The translations under genes and the position numbers were made by a program. The notes beneath the pieces were generated by a model. That model saw only the letters and a program-made list of their open reading frames with translations. It made no database searches and was not told where the DNA came from. DNA of 11,091 bases from Desulfobacterales bacterium (GTDB taxonomy: Bacteria; Desulfobacterota; Desulfobacteria; Desulfobacterales; Desulfosalsimonadaceae): positions 1 through 11,091 of the forward strand of contig JAGXLE010000019.1 of the NCBI GenBank assembly GCA_018334855.1, in the 5' to 3' direction. Below are positions 1 to 6,855 of this stretch, piece by piece (position 1 is the stretch's first letter; every line of letters begins with the position of its first letter).

Positions 1-22
1 GCCATCTAAAAAATTGACTTCC

Positions 23-114
23 AAGGAAACCCAAGGTCGGGATCGGTTTTTGAAGCGACATTGAGCGCTTGCGGTCAGGAGCAAAAAAATTGATCCCGAC
101 CGCAGGGTTTCCTT
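23..114. repeat. Long inverted repeat (two-part stem)
   Basis: Outer arms AAGGAAACCC (23-32) and GGGTTTCCTT (105-114) are perfect complements, and so are the inner arms GGTCGGGATC (35-44) and GATCCCGACC (92-101). They are separated by a small internal loop (AA against GCA). A further short stem, AAGCG (53-57) with CGCTT (66-70), sits in the middle. There is no T-run after the right arm, so this does not look like an ordinary intrinsic terminator. It may be a REP/MITE-like element or an RNA structure in the 3' region of an upstream gene lying outside the window. Confidence 0.7.
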
Positions 115-126
115 CCTTCAAAAAAT

Positions 127-138
127 CCGCCGCGGCGG
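127..138. repeat. GC-only perfect palindrome
   Basis: CCGCCGCGGCGG is a perfect 12-bp palindrome lying 34 bp upstream of the GTG start at 173. It could be a protein-binding site or a small hairpin in the leader of the membrane-protein gene. No function can be assigned. Confidence 0.4.
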
Positions 139-172
139 TGTAAACAGCTTTTTACGAGACGGGAGACTATCG

Positions 173-553
173 GTGAGTTTTTCCAGGATGCTGGCCAGGC
201 AGTTGATCAAAACCAAGTTTGCCCATCGGGCCGTGGCTGAAAATGCGGATTTGAGTGTTTTCCGGCAGAAGCCTTCGGGCAGGATGCTTACGGGACTGGG
301 ATGCATAGCGTTGAGCTATATCGCGTGCTGGCCGGTTATAGGTGCGCTGAGCGTATTTGCGATATATATCGGCCAGTCGCTCTTGATTGTCATCGGAGGG
401 CCGGTCATCTGGACCGCATGCCATTTTCTGTGCATGTTTGGAGTATATATGGCCGGAGCGGACCATTCAAAAGCGTTTTTAAAATGGGCCATCCGTATAT
501 TTGTTGAAAAGCACGTGCCGGAAAAAGTACCGGAGCAGAATTTATCTTCCTGA
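173..553 (+). CDS. Small two-helix membrane protein, function unknown
   Basis: This 126-residue protein is not recognised as a known family. It starts at GTG 173, chosen because GGGAG (161-165) lies 7 bases upstream. The N-terminal ~35 residues are basic and polar (many K and R). Two hydrophobic stretches follow, about residues 39-66 and 70-94, with glycines and a proline in each, suggesting a helical hairpin in the inner membrane. The C-terminal tail is charged and ends in a proline- and glutamate-rich segment. No catalytic motif is visible. It is on the same strand as the fatty-acid operon but separated from it by 358 bp with its own promoter signals, so it is probably a separate transcript. 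A role in membrane or lipid biology is only a guess from location. The clean ribosome-binding site and hydrophobicity pattern make it likely a real gene. Confidence 0.65.
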   Translation: MSFSRMLARQLIKTKFAHRAVAENADLSVFRQKPSGRMLTGLGCIALSYIACWPVIGALSVFAIYIGQSLLIVIGGPVIWTACHFLCMFGVYMAGADHSKAFLKWAIRIFVEKHVPEKVPEQNLSS

Positions 554-619
554 AACAACAAAAGATATAATTTTTATCCCTTCTTCTGAACACCTTTTCA
601 ATTCGATTTTTATGCACCC

Positions 620-640
620 CATGTACAAGGCCTGTACATG
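620..640. promoter_or_regulatory. Perfect 8-bp dyad, candidate operator or enhancer site
   Basis: CATGTACA (620-627) and TGTACATG (633-640) form a perfect inverted repeat with a 5-base spacer (AGGCC). Its centre is about 120 bp upstream of the -12 part of the sigma-54-like promoter at 739-754. That is the usual distance for an enhancer-binding-protein site. A TetR-type or other dimeric regulator is an alternative. There is no flanking T-run, so it is not a terminator. Confidence 0.5.
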
Positions 641-699
641 AAATGTCTGAAACAGCGGTTGCCCGGAATGGTGTCGCAAGGTAATCATATAATTTTTTA

Positions 700-713
700 C
701 TGATTTAAATCAA
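700..713. promoter_or_regulatory. FNR/CRP-family-like box
   Basis: CTGATTTAAATCAA matches the FNR consensus TTGAT-N4-ATCAA at nine of ten fixed positions, and its core TGATTTAAATCA is a perfect palindrome. It sits about 40 bp upstream of the sigma-54-like element. AT-rich half-palindromes of this type also arise by chance, so the call is tentative. Confidence 0.35.
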
Positions 714-738
714 GAAGTTATATGAAGGCAGGAAAAGT

Positions 739-754
739 CGGCACGATTTTTGTA
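739..754 (+). promoter_or_regulatory. Sigma-54-like -24/-12 promoter
   Basis: The sequence CGGCACG-N4-TTGTA resembles the sigma-54 consensus TGGCACG-N4-TTGCW. The -24 GG is at 740-741 with the usual 10 bases before the -12 pair, which is GT rather than GC. There are two mismatches: C for T at 739 and T for C at 753. The expected start of transcription is near 764-766, which gives a leader of about 147 bases before the fabD-type gene at 912. It would be the promoter of the ten-gene operon. Confidence 0.5.
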
Positions 755-758
755 TGTA

Positions 759-775
759 TCTAAAGTGACTTTAGA
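759..775. promoter_or_regulatory. Perfect 17-bp dyad at the predicted transcription start
   Basis: TCTAAAGT (759-766) and ACTTTAGA (768-775) are perfect complements around a single central G. The dyad sits immediately after the -12 element and covers the predicted start site, a position typical of a repressor operator. Confidence 0.5.
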
Positions 776-813
776 GAAATAAGCCGCAATTCAGAGAATC
801 AAAAAGGCTTTCT

Positions 814-836
814 GCTGTCCTTTTCAGAAGGACAGC
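814..836 (+). promoter_or_regulatory. Leader hairpin, possible attenuator
   Basis: GCTGTCCTT (814-822) pairs perfectly with AAGGACAGC (828-836) around a 5-base loop. The 3' side continues with CCTTTCTGC, which is pyrimidine-rich but not a clean T-run. An AAAGG (803-807) can also pair with CCTTT (837-841), leaving a 6-base bulge. It lies in the untranslated leader of the operon, 75 bp before its first gene, and could be a weak terminator/attenuator or a stabilising stem. Confidence 0.45.
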
Positions 837-911
837 CCTTTCTGCAATTCTTTCAGCGCTTAAAACTTAAATTTTTAAACATTTAATACTAATCCATTTC
901 TGGAGGTAGTT

Positions 912-1853
912 ATGGAAAATACAGCAACAGCCGTGGTTTTTCCCGGACAGGGAGCCCAGCGCCCGGGAATGGGAAAGGATTTTTACGATAACATCGAGAT
1001 CAGCCGTAAAACATACCAGGAAGCCTCCGACGTACTCGGATGGGATGTAGGGGCATTGTGTTTTTCCGAAGATGAGAGGATGAACCTGACCGAGTTTGCC
1101 CAGCCCTGCATCCTTGCCACTGAGATAGCCATGCTGCGGGGGATGCAGGATTTATACGGCTTTTGCCCCGATTATTTCGGAGGCCACAGCCTGGGCGAAT
1201 ATACGGCAATGGTGGCAGCCGGGGCTATTTCGTTTCCAGACGCTCTTAAAATTGTCGAAACCAGGGGCAGTCTGATGCAGGAGGCCTCTCCTCCCGGCCA
1301 GGGCGCAATGGCTGCAGTGATCGCAAAAAATATAGATATTGAGCGGATCAGGGAAATTCTCCGGGGGCTGCCGGTGGATATGGCCAATATAAACTCCACC
1401 GACCAGGTGGTTATAAGCGGCCGGGCCGACAGCATGGACAGCGCCAGGGAGCGCATCGCCAAAGAAATCGGTGATGAGGAGAATATGAGGTTTGTCCCGC
1501 TAAACGTAAGCGCCCCGTTCCACAGCCGATTCATGAATGTGGTCAAGGACAAGTTCCGCGAGGTGTTAACCGCGGTTGCGGCAAGGCTTAATTCAGGCAA
1601 CGCTGCACGGGTCACCTCCAACTACACGGGCTGGTTTCATTCCGACATGACAGCCAGTATCATAGAGGCGCTCGTAGCACAGTTGAGTGGCTCGGTAAAA
1701 TGGCGGGACAACATGCAGGCACTGGCTGAAAAGTCCCAGAGAATCTATGAGATCGGGCCGAACCGCCCCCTGAAGAACTTTTTCAGAAGCCTTGATATAA
1801 ACTGCCGCTCGATCACCACCTTTTCTGCGGCTGAGAGGGAATTTTCAGTATGA
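912..1853 (+). CDS. fabD: Malonyl-CoA:ACP transacylase (FabD type)
   Basis: It transfers malonyl from coenzyme A to the phosphopantetheine arm of an acyl carrier protein, supplying extender units for the downstream ketosynthases in the cytoplasm. The 313-residue length matches the family. Visible motifs are the N-terminal FPGQGAQ with the oxyanion glutamine (Q13), the nucleophile elbow GHSLG with Ser93, the malonyl-binding arginine R118 in the ETRGSLMQ stretch, a QVVISG segment, and APFHS with the catalytic His204. The spacing equals that of E. coli FabD (S92, R117, H201). GGAGG (902-906) lies 5 bases before the ATG, the strongest ribosome-binding site of the operon. It is the first gene of the operon and overlaps the next by 4 bp (ATGA). 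A generic acyltransferase loading another unit is possible, but the arginine favours malonyl. Confidence 0.93.
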   Translation: MENTATAVVFPGQGAQRPGMGKDFYDNIEISRKTYQEASDVLGWDVGALCFSEDERMNLTEFAQPCILATEIAMLRGMQDLYGFCPDYFGGHSLGEYTAMVAAGAISFPDALKIVETRGSLMQEASPPGQGAMAAVIAKNIDIERIREILRGLPVDMANINSTDQVVISGRADSMDSARERIAKEIGDEENMRFVPLNVSAPFHSRFMNVVKDKFREVLTAVAARLNSGNAARVTSNYTGWFHSDMTASIIEALVAQLSGSVKWRDNMQALAEKSQRIYEIGPNRPLKNFFRSLDINCRSITTFSAAEREFSV

Positions 1854-2791
1854 TGCATTCTGACAGGAACTGGTGGGCCGTCATTGTAGGGGGATCAAGC
1901 GGATTCGGCCTGGCGGCTGCAAAAAAGCTTGCCGCACACGGGATAAACGTCTGCATTGTACACCGAGACCGGCGCAGCGCCATGAAGAAAATCGAGCCCG
2001 AGTTTGACCAGCTGCGCAAAAGCGGGGCCGGGGTGCTTACTTTTAATCTTGACGGGCTTTCAGACGACGGCCGGACCCGGGTGCTTGACGGACTTGGCGA
2101 AAAGCTTGGAAACGAGGGCAGGGTCCGTCTTCTTTTGCACAGCGTAGCATTCGGTAATCTCAAGCTTCTGGGCCCGTACCCGGGATCGGATGTACCGGCC
2201 GCGTCCCGCGAAAAAATTGCAGATGAAGCCGGGATTTCAAAAGAGCGGATGAATGAGATCATAAGCAATGCTTTTGCCGAGGGCTATGATGCTTTTTATC
2301 CGCTGGTCGACGATGCTTCGGACTACAGCAACAGCCAGTTTCTGGAGTCCGAGGATTTTTCCCGCACCCTTCATGCCATGGGATACAATGTAGTTGAATG
2401 GGTGCAGGACATGATAGGCAGAGACTTTTTTGCCGAAGATGCCCGGGTGCTCGGCCTGACCAGCGAGGGAAACAGCGTTGCATGGAAAGGTTATGCGGCC
2501 ATTTCGGCCGCTAAGGCGGTTCTGGAGTCGGTTTCCAGGGCAATGGCGGTGGAATTCGCCCCTCAGGGAATAAGGTCCAATATTATACAGGCAGGCATTA
2601 CAGATACCCCGGCGCTGCAGGCCATACCCGGCAGTCACCGGATCCGTGCCCAGGCAGCTCTGCGCAATCCTTTCGGCAGGCTGACAACACCCGAAGATGT
2701 GGCAAACGTGATATATCTATTGTGCCTGGATGAGGCGGCATGGATTAACGGTGCGCTGATATGTGCTGACGGCGGTGAGAGGATCGGGTAA
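1850..2791 (+). CDS. SDR-family enoyl-ACP reductase-like protein
   Basis: Probably reduces trans-2-enoyl-ACP with NAD(P)H, the last step of the elongation cycle. It has a Rossmann fold with the glycine motif GGSSGFG (residues 14-20), a HSVAFGNL stretch resembling the FabI HSI(G/A)F region, and the catalytic pair Tyr215-x6-Lys222, the spacing of enoyl reductases rather than the YxxxK of ketoreductases. A serine (S205) stands where FabI has its second tyrosine. A C-terminal SNIIQAGITDT segment and a final NGALICADGG complete the fold. At 313 residues it is longer than FabI (about 260). The extra residues lie at about 105-180, where FabI proteins have a short loop. It starts inside the stop of fabD, so it is translationally coupled; a second ATG follows directly at 1853. 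Its exact substrate is inferred from context. Confidence 0.8.
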   Translation: MMHSDRNWWAVIVGGSSGFGLAAAKKLAAHGINVCIVHRDRRSAMKKIEPEFDQLRKSGAGVLTFNLDGLSDDGRTRVLDGLGEKLGNEGRVRLLLHSVAFGNLKLLGPYPGSDVPAASREKIADEAGISKERMNEIISNAFAEGYDAFYPLVDDASDYSNSQFLESEDFSRTLHAMGYNVVEWVQDMIGRDFFAEDARVLGLTSEGNSVAWKGYAAISAAKAVLESVSRAMAVEFAPQGIRSNIIQAGITDTPALQAIPGSHRIRAQAALRNPFGRLTTPEDVANVIYLLCLDEAAWINGALICADGGERIG

Positions 2792-2794
2792 TAC

Positions 2795-3787
2795 ATGATT
2801 TATCTGCACGGGCTGGGTCATTTTTACCCGGAAAACGTAATTACCAATAAATTTATCAGCGAGCTTGATATCGGCAGCGATGAGCAGTGGATCATGGAGC
2901 GGGTGGGAATTGCCGAGCGCCGTACCTCCCTGAGTCTCGATTATATCAAAAAGACAAAAAACAGCGATCCCAGGGCCGCTTCTGAGGCAAGCATCCATAC
3001 CCGGGCCGAGGCCGGGGCTGCGGCTGCGGCAATGGCCTTGCAAAGGGCCGGCCTGTCTGCCGGAGATATCGGAATGGTTATTTCCGGAACCTCCACCCCG
3101 CATTATACCATTCCCGCAGAAGCCTCGATAATTGCTGCAGAGCTCGGAATAGAGGCGCCCTGTTTTGACATTAATGCGGCATGCTCCACCTTTGTGGTGC
3201 AGATGGCGTGTTTAGGACAGATGTCGGCCGGGCACACCCCTAATTTTGTTCTGGTGGTCAACCCTGAAAACTACACCCACGTGGTCGATTATTCAGACCG
3301 CCGGGTCGCCCCGCTGTTCGGCGACGGCTGCAGTGCTGCTGTAATTTCAGCAAGCGAGCCCTCAAAAAAGCGATTCGAAGTCTTTGATTACGGTTCCCGC
3401 CCGGATTCATGGGAGAAGGTGCGGATTCCCAGGGCCGGCCATTTCAGCCAGGACGGAAGCTATGTACAGCGTTTTGCCATCAGGAAAGCCACCGAAGGCG
3501 TGAGGCAGCTCCAGCAGCAGTACCCGGCAGATACGGAAAAGTTTAAATTCGTGGGCCATCAGGCCAACCTGATGATGCTAAATACGGTCTGCCGCAGGTG
3601 TGATATTCCGGAATCGCGGCATCTGTATAACGTGGTTGATTTCGGCAACACCGGCTGTTCAAGCGCTCCGGCGGTTTTGAGCCAGAACTGGGACCGTCTT
3701 TGTCCGGGTGATCATATCGCCGTGGCTGTTGTCGGCTCGGGACTGACCTGGGGGCATACCCTGCTGAAAATCACCGCAGAGGAATAA
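2795..3787 (+). CDS. 3-oxoacyl-ACP synthase III (FabH type)
   Basis: A chain-initiating ketosynthase that condenses an acyl-CoA starter with malonyl-ACP. The thiolase-fold catalytic triad is complete: Cys130 in NAACST, His255 in GHQAN and Asn285 in FGNTGCSS, in the order and spacing of FabH. The protein has 330 residues against 317 in E. coli. The C-terminus VAVVGSGLTWGHTLLK resembles the FabH glycine-rich end. It starts 3 bases after the reductase stop, with a GAGAGG purine stretch at 2776-2781 as a possible ribosome-binding site. Starter preference (acetyl-, branched or longer acyl-CoA) cannot be read from the sequence. A specialised KAS III member is possible because housekeeping FabH is usually found with plsX, which is absent here. 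Confidence 0.88.
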   Translation: MIYLHGLGHFYPENVITNKFISELDIGSDEQWIMERVGIAERRTSLSLDYIKKTKNSDPRAASEASIHTRAEAGAAAAAMALQRAGLSAGDIGMVISGTSTPHYTIPAEASIIAAELGIEAPCFDINAACSTFVVQMACLGQMSAGHTPNFVLVVNPENYTHVVDYSDRRVAPLFGDGCSAAVISASEPSKKRFEVFDYGSRPDSWEKVRIPRAGHFSQDGSYVQRFAIRKATEGVRQLQQQYPADTEKFKFVGHQANLMMLNTVCRRCDIPESRHLYNVVDFGNTGCSSAPAVLSQNWDRLCPGDHIAVAVVGSGLTWGHTLLKITAEE

Positions 3788-3790
3788 TTG

Positions 3791-4351
3791 ATGAAATACG
3801 AAGAGTTTTTACAGCAGCAAAGCTTTGACCTGCAGGAGCTAATTGCTTTTTCATACGGAAGGCTTATTGACGACCCACCGGAAGGCTTTGACGCCCGGCT
3901 GCCGGCGCCGCCTTTTTTAATGGTCGACAGGATTGTCTCCATTGACAGCAACGGCAACAAGGGCGGCATTGTAGCCGAGCAGGACATAAGGCTGGATGCA
4001 TGGTATTTCCAGTGTCATTTTCCTGATGACCCGGTTCAGCCGGGGTGCTTGGGAGTGGATGCTGTATGGCAGCTGCTGGGTTTTTATGGTGTCTGGCGCG
4101 GAGGCATCGGGGCCGGCAGGGCCCTTGGAAGCGAGGAGGTGGTTTTCAACGGCCAGATCAGGCCGCACAACAGTGTTGTCCGCTTTGAAATAGATGTAAT
4201 AAGATTCAGGGATATGAAAAGCAGCGGATCGAGTATCGTAATGGCAAACGCCTCCATCCTGGCTGACGGAGAAGTCGTGGCAACAATTAAAAAGGCAAGA
4301 TCCGGAATTTTCAAAGGCATTGCATATAAGAATTACCCCTATCAGGAATGA
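3791..4351 (+). CDS. fabA: FabA-type 3-hydroxyacyl-ACP dehydratase/isomerase
   Basis: It dehydrates 3-hydroxyacyl-ACP, and true FabA enzymes also isomerise trans-2- to cis-3-enoyl-ACP, which keeps a double bond in the growing chain. The 186-residue protein closely follows E. coli FabA: CHFPDDPVQPGCLGVDAVWQ contains the catalytic His76 and Asp90, 14 residues apart as in E. coli (H70, D84), followed by LLGFY and GRALG. The aspartate instead of glutamate and the PGCLG turn distinguish it from FabZ. ATG 3791 is preferred over the adjacent TTG 3788 because AGAGGA (3778-3783) lies 7 bases upstream. It is 3 bases from the FabH stop. Isomerase activity is inferred from similarity. The N-terminus (residues 1-30) is more divergent than the core. 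Confidence 0.9.
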   Translation: MKYEEFLQQQSFDLQELIAFSYGRLIDDPPEGFDARLPAPPFLMVDRIVSIDSNGNKGGIVAEQDIRLDAWYFQCHFPDDPVQPGCLGVDAVWQLLGFYGVWRGGIGAGRALGSEEVVFNGQIRPHNSVVRFEIDVIRFRDMKSSGSSIVMANASILADGEVVATIKKARSGIFKGIAYKNYPYQE

Positions 4352-4360
4352 GTTGTTATT

Positions 4361-5113
4361 ATGTCAGAAACTGGTGATAAAACAGAAAACAAGCCGGTTG
4401 CCGTTGTAACAGGCGCTGCCGGCGGAATCGGCGCGGCCTGCTGCAGGGCGCTTTTTGGGAAGGGGTTTGCCGTGGGCATCCATTACCGCAAAAGCCGGGA
4501 GCCCGCAGAGGCTCTTCTGTCCGAAATCAACGGGGAAGGCTTTCTTCTGGAAGCCGATCTCGCCTCGGCCGAACAGATCGACGCCATGGTCAACACCATA
4601 AAGAAGGAAGCCGGCAGGGTGGACGTCCTTGTAAACAATGCGGGTATGTCTGTAAATGAACCGATCCATTCCATGAAGCTCGATGATTTCGATGCCCAGC
4701 GGGTGATGTCCAGGGGCGCCTGGTATCTTACCAAGCGCGTTTTGCGGGTATTTATGATCCGGCGTTCATCCGGCAGGATTATCAATATTTCCAGCGTGGT
4801 GGGTCATACAGGAAATGCCGGCCAGATTGCCTATACCATGGAAAAGGCCGCGATGGATGCCATGACCAAGTCGCTTGCAAAAGAGCTTGCCGGAAGAAAT
4901 ATCCTGGTCAATTCGGTGGCTCCGGGCTTTATTGATACTGAGATGACGGGCGAACTTCCGGAAGAAGTGCGCCGGAAGATACTTGACACCGTTTCTCTCG
5001 GACGCATGGGCAGAGCCGATGAGGTCGCAGAGGTGGTTGCCTTTCTTGCCGCCGGGGCAAGCTATATCAACGGTAGCGTGATTCATGTAAACGGGGGTAT
5101 GTACGGTGGCTGA
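4361..5113 (+). CDS. fabG: 3-oxoacyl-ACP reductase (FabG type)
   Basis: An NADPH-dependent ketoreductase of the classical SDR family that converts 3-oxoacyl-ACP to 3-hydroxyacyl-ACP. It shows the cofactor motif TGAAGGIG near residue 17, the structural NNAG motif, and the catalytic Ser145, Tyr158 and Lys162 (AYTMEK). These have the same 13- and 4-residue spacings as in E. coli FabG. The end, INGSVIHVNGGMYGG, matches the usual C-terminus. The length of 250 residues is typical. Odd points are REPAEALL in place of the usual TSE start of the second helix, and DFDAQRVMSRGAWYLTKRV in the region that normally reads as the NL(T/K)G substrate loop, which suggests a specialised substrate. It lies 9 bases after fabA with a weak ribosome-binding site, and overlaps the next gene by 8 bp. 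Confidence 0.9.
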   Translation: MSETGDKTENKPVAVVTGAAGGIGAACCRALFGKGFAVGIHYRKSREPAEALLSEINGEGFLLEADLASAEQIDAMVNTIKKEAGRVDVLVNNAGMSVNEPIHSMKLDDFDAQRVMSRGAWYLTKRVLRVFMIRRSSGRIINISSVVGHTGNAGQIAYTMEKAAMDAMTKSLAKELAGRNILVNSVAPGFIDTEMTGELPEEVRRKILDTVSLGRMGRADEVAEVVAFLAAGASYINGSVIHVNGGMYGG

Positions 5114-5576
5114 TGCGCACATGATTAAGCAGGTTCTTGACATGGTACCCCAGCAGAGGCCGTTTCGTTTTATAGATGATATCGAGAAGGTCGACGATAA
5201 AGAAATAAGGGCAGTCTACCGGTTCCGCGAAGATGAATATTTTTATGAAGGTCATTTTCCCGGCTATCCGATTACCCCGGGTGTCATTTTAATAGAAACC
5301 ATGGCCCAGGCCGGTGTAGTGGCCCTGGGAATTGCGATACTGCTTACCCAGGGAAAGCCGGTTTCTGAAATAAAGAAAATGAAGACGCTGTTTACCTTTG
5401 CCGAATCAGTGGAGTTTACCGGCATGGTGGAACCCGGGGAGAAAGTTGTCATTTACGGGGAAAAAATTTATTTTCGAAGGGGCAGCATCAAAACAAGGGC
5501 CGGTATTGCACGTGAAAACGGGGAATCCGTGTGCACCGGCGTTCTTATGGGAACAGGAGTCAATCTCGATGTATAA
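5106..5576 (+). CDS. fabZ: FabZ-type 3-hydroxyacyl-ACP dehydratase
   Basis: A hot-dog-fold dehydratase that forms trans-2-enoyl-ACP. The signature YEGHFPGYPITPG then LIETMAQAG carries the catalytic His50 and Glu64, the histidine-to-glutamate pair of FabZ (14 residues apart), unlike the His/Asp pair of the FabA-type gene upstream. The length of 156 residues is normal. The GTG start at 5106 is chosen because GGGGG (5093-5097) lies 8 bases upstream; ATG 5121 is a less supported alternative. It overlaps fabG by 8 bp and the following ketosynthase by 8 bp, so all three are likely translationally coupled. Having both FabA and FabZ types in one operon suggests that some cycles go to saturation and others retain a double bond. 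Confidence 0.92.
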   Translation: MADAHMIKQVLDMVPQQRPFRFIDDIEKVDDKEIRAVYRFREDEYFYEGHFPGYPITPGVILIETMAQAGVVALGIAILLTQGKPVSEIKKMKTLFTFAESVEFTGMVEPGEKVVIYGEKIYFRRGSIKTRAGIARENGESVCTGVLMGTGVNLDV

Positions 5577-6855
5577 CAGGGTGGTAATCACCGGAATGGG
5601 AGTGGTCAGCCCCAACGGAATAGGTCTTGCCGATTTCGAACAGGCGCTGCGCGAAGGCAGGTCAGGCATACGGTTTATTCCCAGGCTGGAGGAGCTTAAA
5701 TTTGCCTGCCGCATAGGCGGGATACCGCAGAATTTTGAGTCCGCCTGCGGAGAGTATTTCAATAACTACCGGCAGCAGTCATTTTTAAGCGAAACCATCC
5801 GGTATGCCGCGGTAGCAGCCGTGGATGCCTGGCGGGACGCAGGGCTTTCCATCCCTTCAGATGAAGAGCCTCCTGACTGGAATTCCGGCACTGTTTTCGG
5901 ATGCGGTATTTCGGACATGGAGGTAATAGCCAATGAGGTGGTACCTACCGTCAATGCCGGAAAGGTCCGCAGGCTTGGCACCAGGGTTGTTGAACGGGTT
6001 ATGGGCAGCGGTACCAGCGCGCGTCTCGGCGGAATTCTGGGCCTGGGCAACCAGGTGACCTCGAATTCATCGGCCTGCAGTACCGGTTCGGAGGCTGTGG
6101 CTGAAGCCGCCTGGAAAATCCGCATCGGGCTTGCCAAAAGAATGGTTGCGGGCGGTGCGGAAGGTGCATCTCCGTATACCTGGAGCGGGTTTGACTCCAT
6201 GAGGGTGCTGGCGCGCAAATTCAACGATGACCCGGAGAAGGGTTCGCGTCCCATGAGTGCATCTGCAGGCGGGTTTGTGCCAGGGGCAGGTTCGGCGGCC
6301 CTTGTCCTGGAAGATCTGGAGACGGCTAAGGCCCGGGGTGCAAAGATTTACGCGGAAGTGCTCGGTGTCATGGTCAATTCAGGAGGGCATCGCAACGGCG
6401 GTTCAATGACCGCCCCTAACCCGGAGGGGGTCCAGCGGTGTATCCGGGGAGCTATTGCGGATGCAGGCATCGAAGCCGGGGAGATTGACGCAGTAAACGG
6501 CCACCTGACAGCTACTTTTGCCGATCCGCACGAGGTGAAAAACTGGTCGGCCGCACTGGAGAGGGGGCCGGAAAGTTTTCCCTGGATAAATTCCACGAAA
6601 TCGATGATCGGCCACTGCCTGGGCGCGACCGGTGCTATTGAAACAGTGGCTTCAGTGCTGGAACTTGACAGGGGTTTTCTGCATCCCTCAGTTAACTGTG
6701 AGGATCCTCATCCGGAACTTGAAGCCTTTTCAGACAGGGTGGTACGTGAATGCATGGAGACGCCAGAGCTTAAAACCATTGCCAAGGCATGTTTCGGATT
6801 CGGGGATGTTAATTCCTGCCTTATACTTAGAAAAGCGGTGACGGGTGACCAGTGA
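5569..6855 (+). CDS. 3-oxoacyl-ACP synthase, FabB/FabF family, atypical
   Basis: An elongating ketosynthase that condenses acyl-ACP with malonyl-ACP. The 428-residue chain begins MYNRVVITGMGVVSPNG, the usual FabF start. The frame is open further upstream, but ATG 5569 has AGGAG (5555-5559) 9 bases before it and overlaps fabZ by only 8 bp. The active site is complete: Cys170 (SACSTG), His312 (NGHLTAT) and His349 (TKSMIGH, with Lys344). Two conserved stretches are unusual: the RDGFVxGEGAG segment reads AGGFVPGAGSA (residues 233-243), losing the acidic residues, and the NAHGT motif reads NGHLT. Since Cys and both His are kept, it should be a condensing enzyme and not a chain-length factor. The last codons and the stop lie inside a heptamer repeat array. 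Confidence 0.87.
   Translation: MYNRVVITGMGVVSPNGIGLADFEQALREGRSGIRFIPRLEELKFACRIGGIPQNFESACGEYFNNYRQQSFLSETIRYAAVAAVDAWRDAGLSIPSDEEPPDWNSGTVFGCGISDMEVIANEVVPTVNAGKVRRLGTRVVERVMGSGTSARLGGILGLGNQVTSNSSACSTGSEAVAEAAWKIRIGLAKRMVAGGAEGASPYTWSGFDSMRVLARKFNDDPEKGSRPMSASAGGFVPGAGSAALVLEDLETAKARGAKIYAEVLGVMVNSGGHRNGGSMTAPNPEGVQRCIRGAIADAGIEAGEIDAVNGHLTATFADPHEVKNWSAALERGPESFPWINSTKSMIGHCLGATGAIETVASVLELDRGFLHPSVNCEDPHPELEAFSDRVVRECMETPELKTIAKACFGFGDVNSCLILRKAVTGDQ

Noticed and set aside
867..900. AT-rich stretch before fabD considered as a sigma-70 promoter
   Set aside because: There is a TAATAC-like -10 but no matching -35 at a suitable distance. The sigma-54-like element upstream is the better candidate.
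2237..2638. Minus-strand open frames inside the reductase gene
   Set aside because: They are shadows of the SDR coding frame, lack ribosome-binding sites and show no family motif.
4766..5143. Minus-strand 125-codon open frame across fabG and fabZ
   Set aside because: It is antisense to two well-supported genes and has no recognisable domain.
5398..5568. Upstream extension of the ketosynthase frame into fabZ
   Set aside because: The extension lies entirely inside fabZ. The normal FabF start sequence begins at ATG 5569, which has its own AGGAG site.
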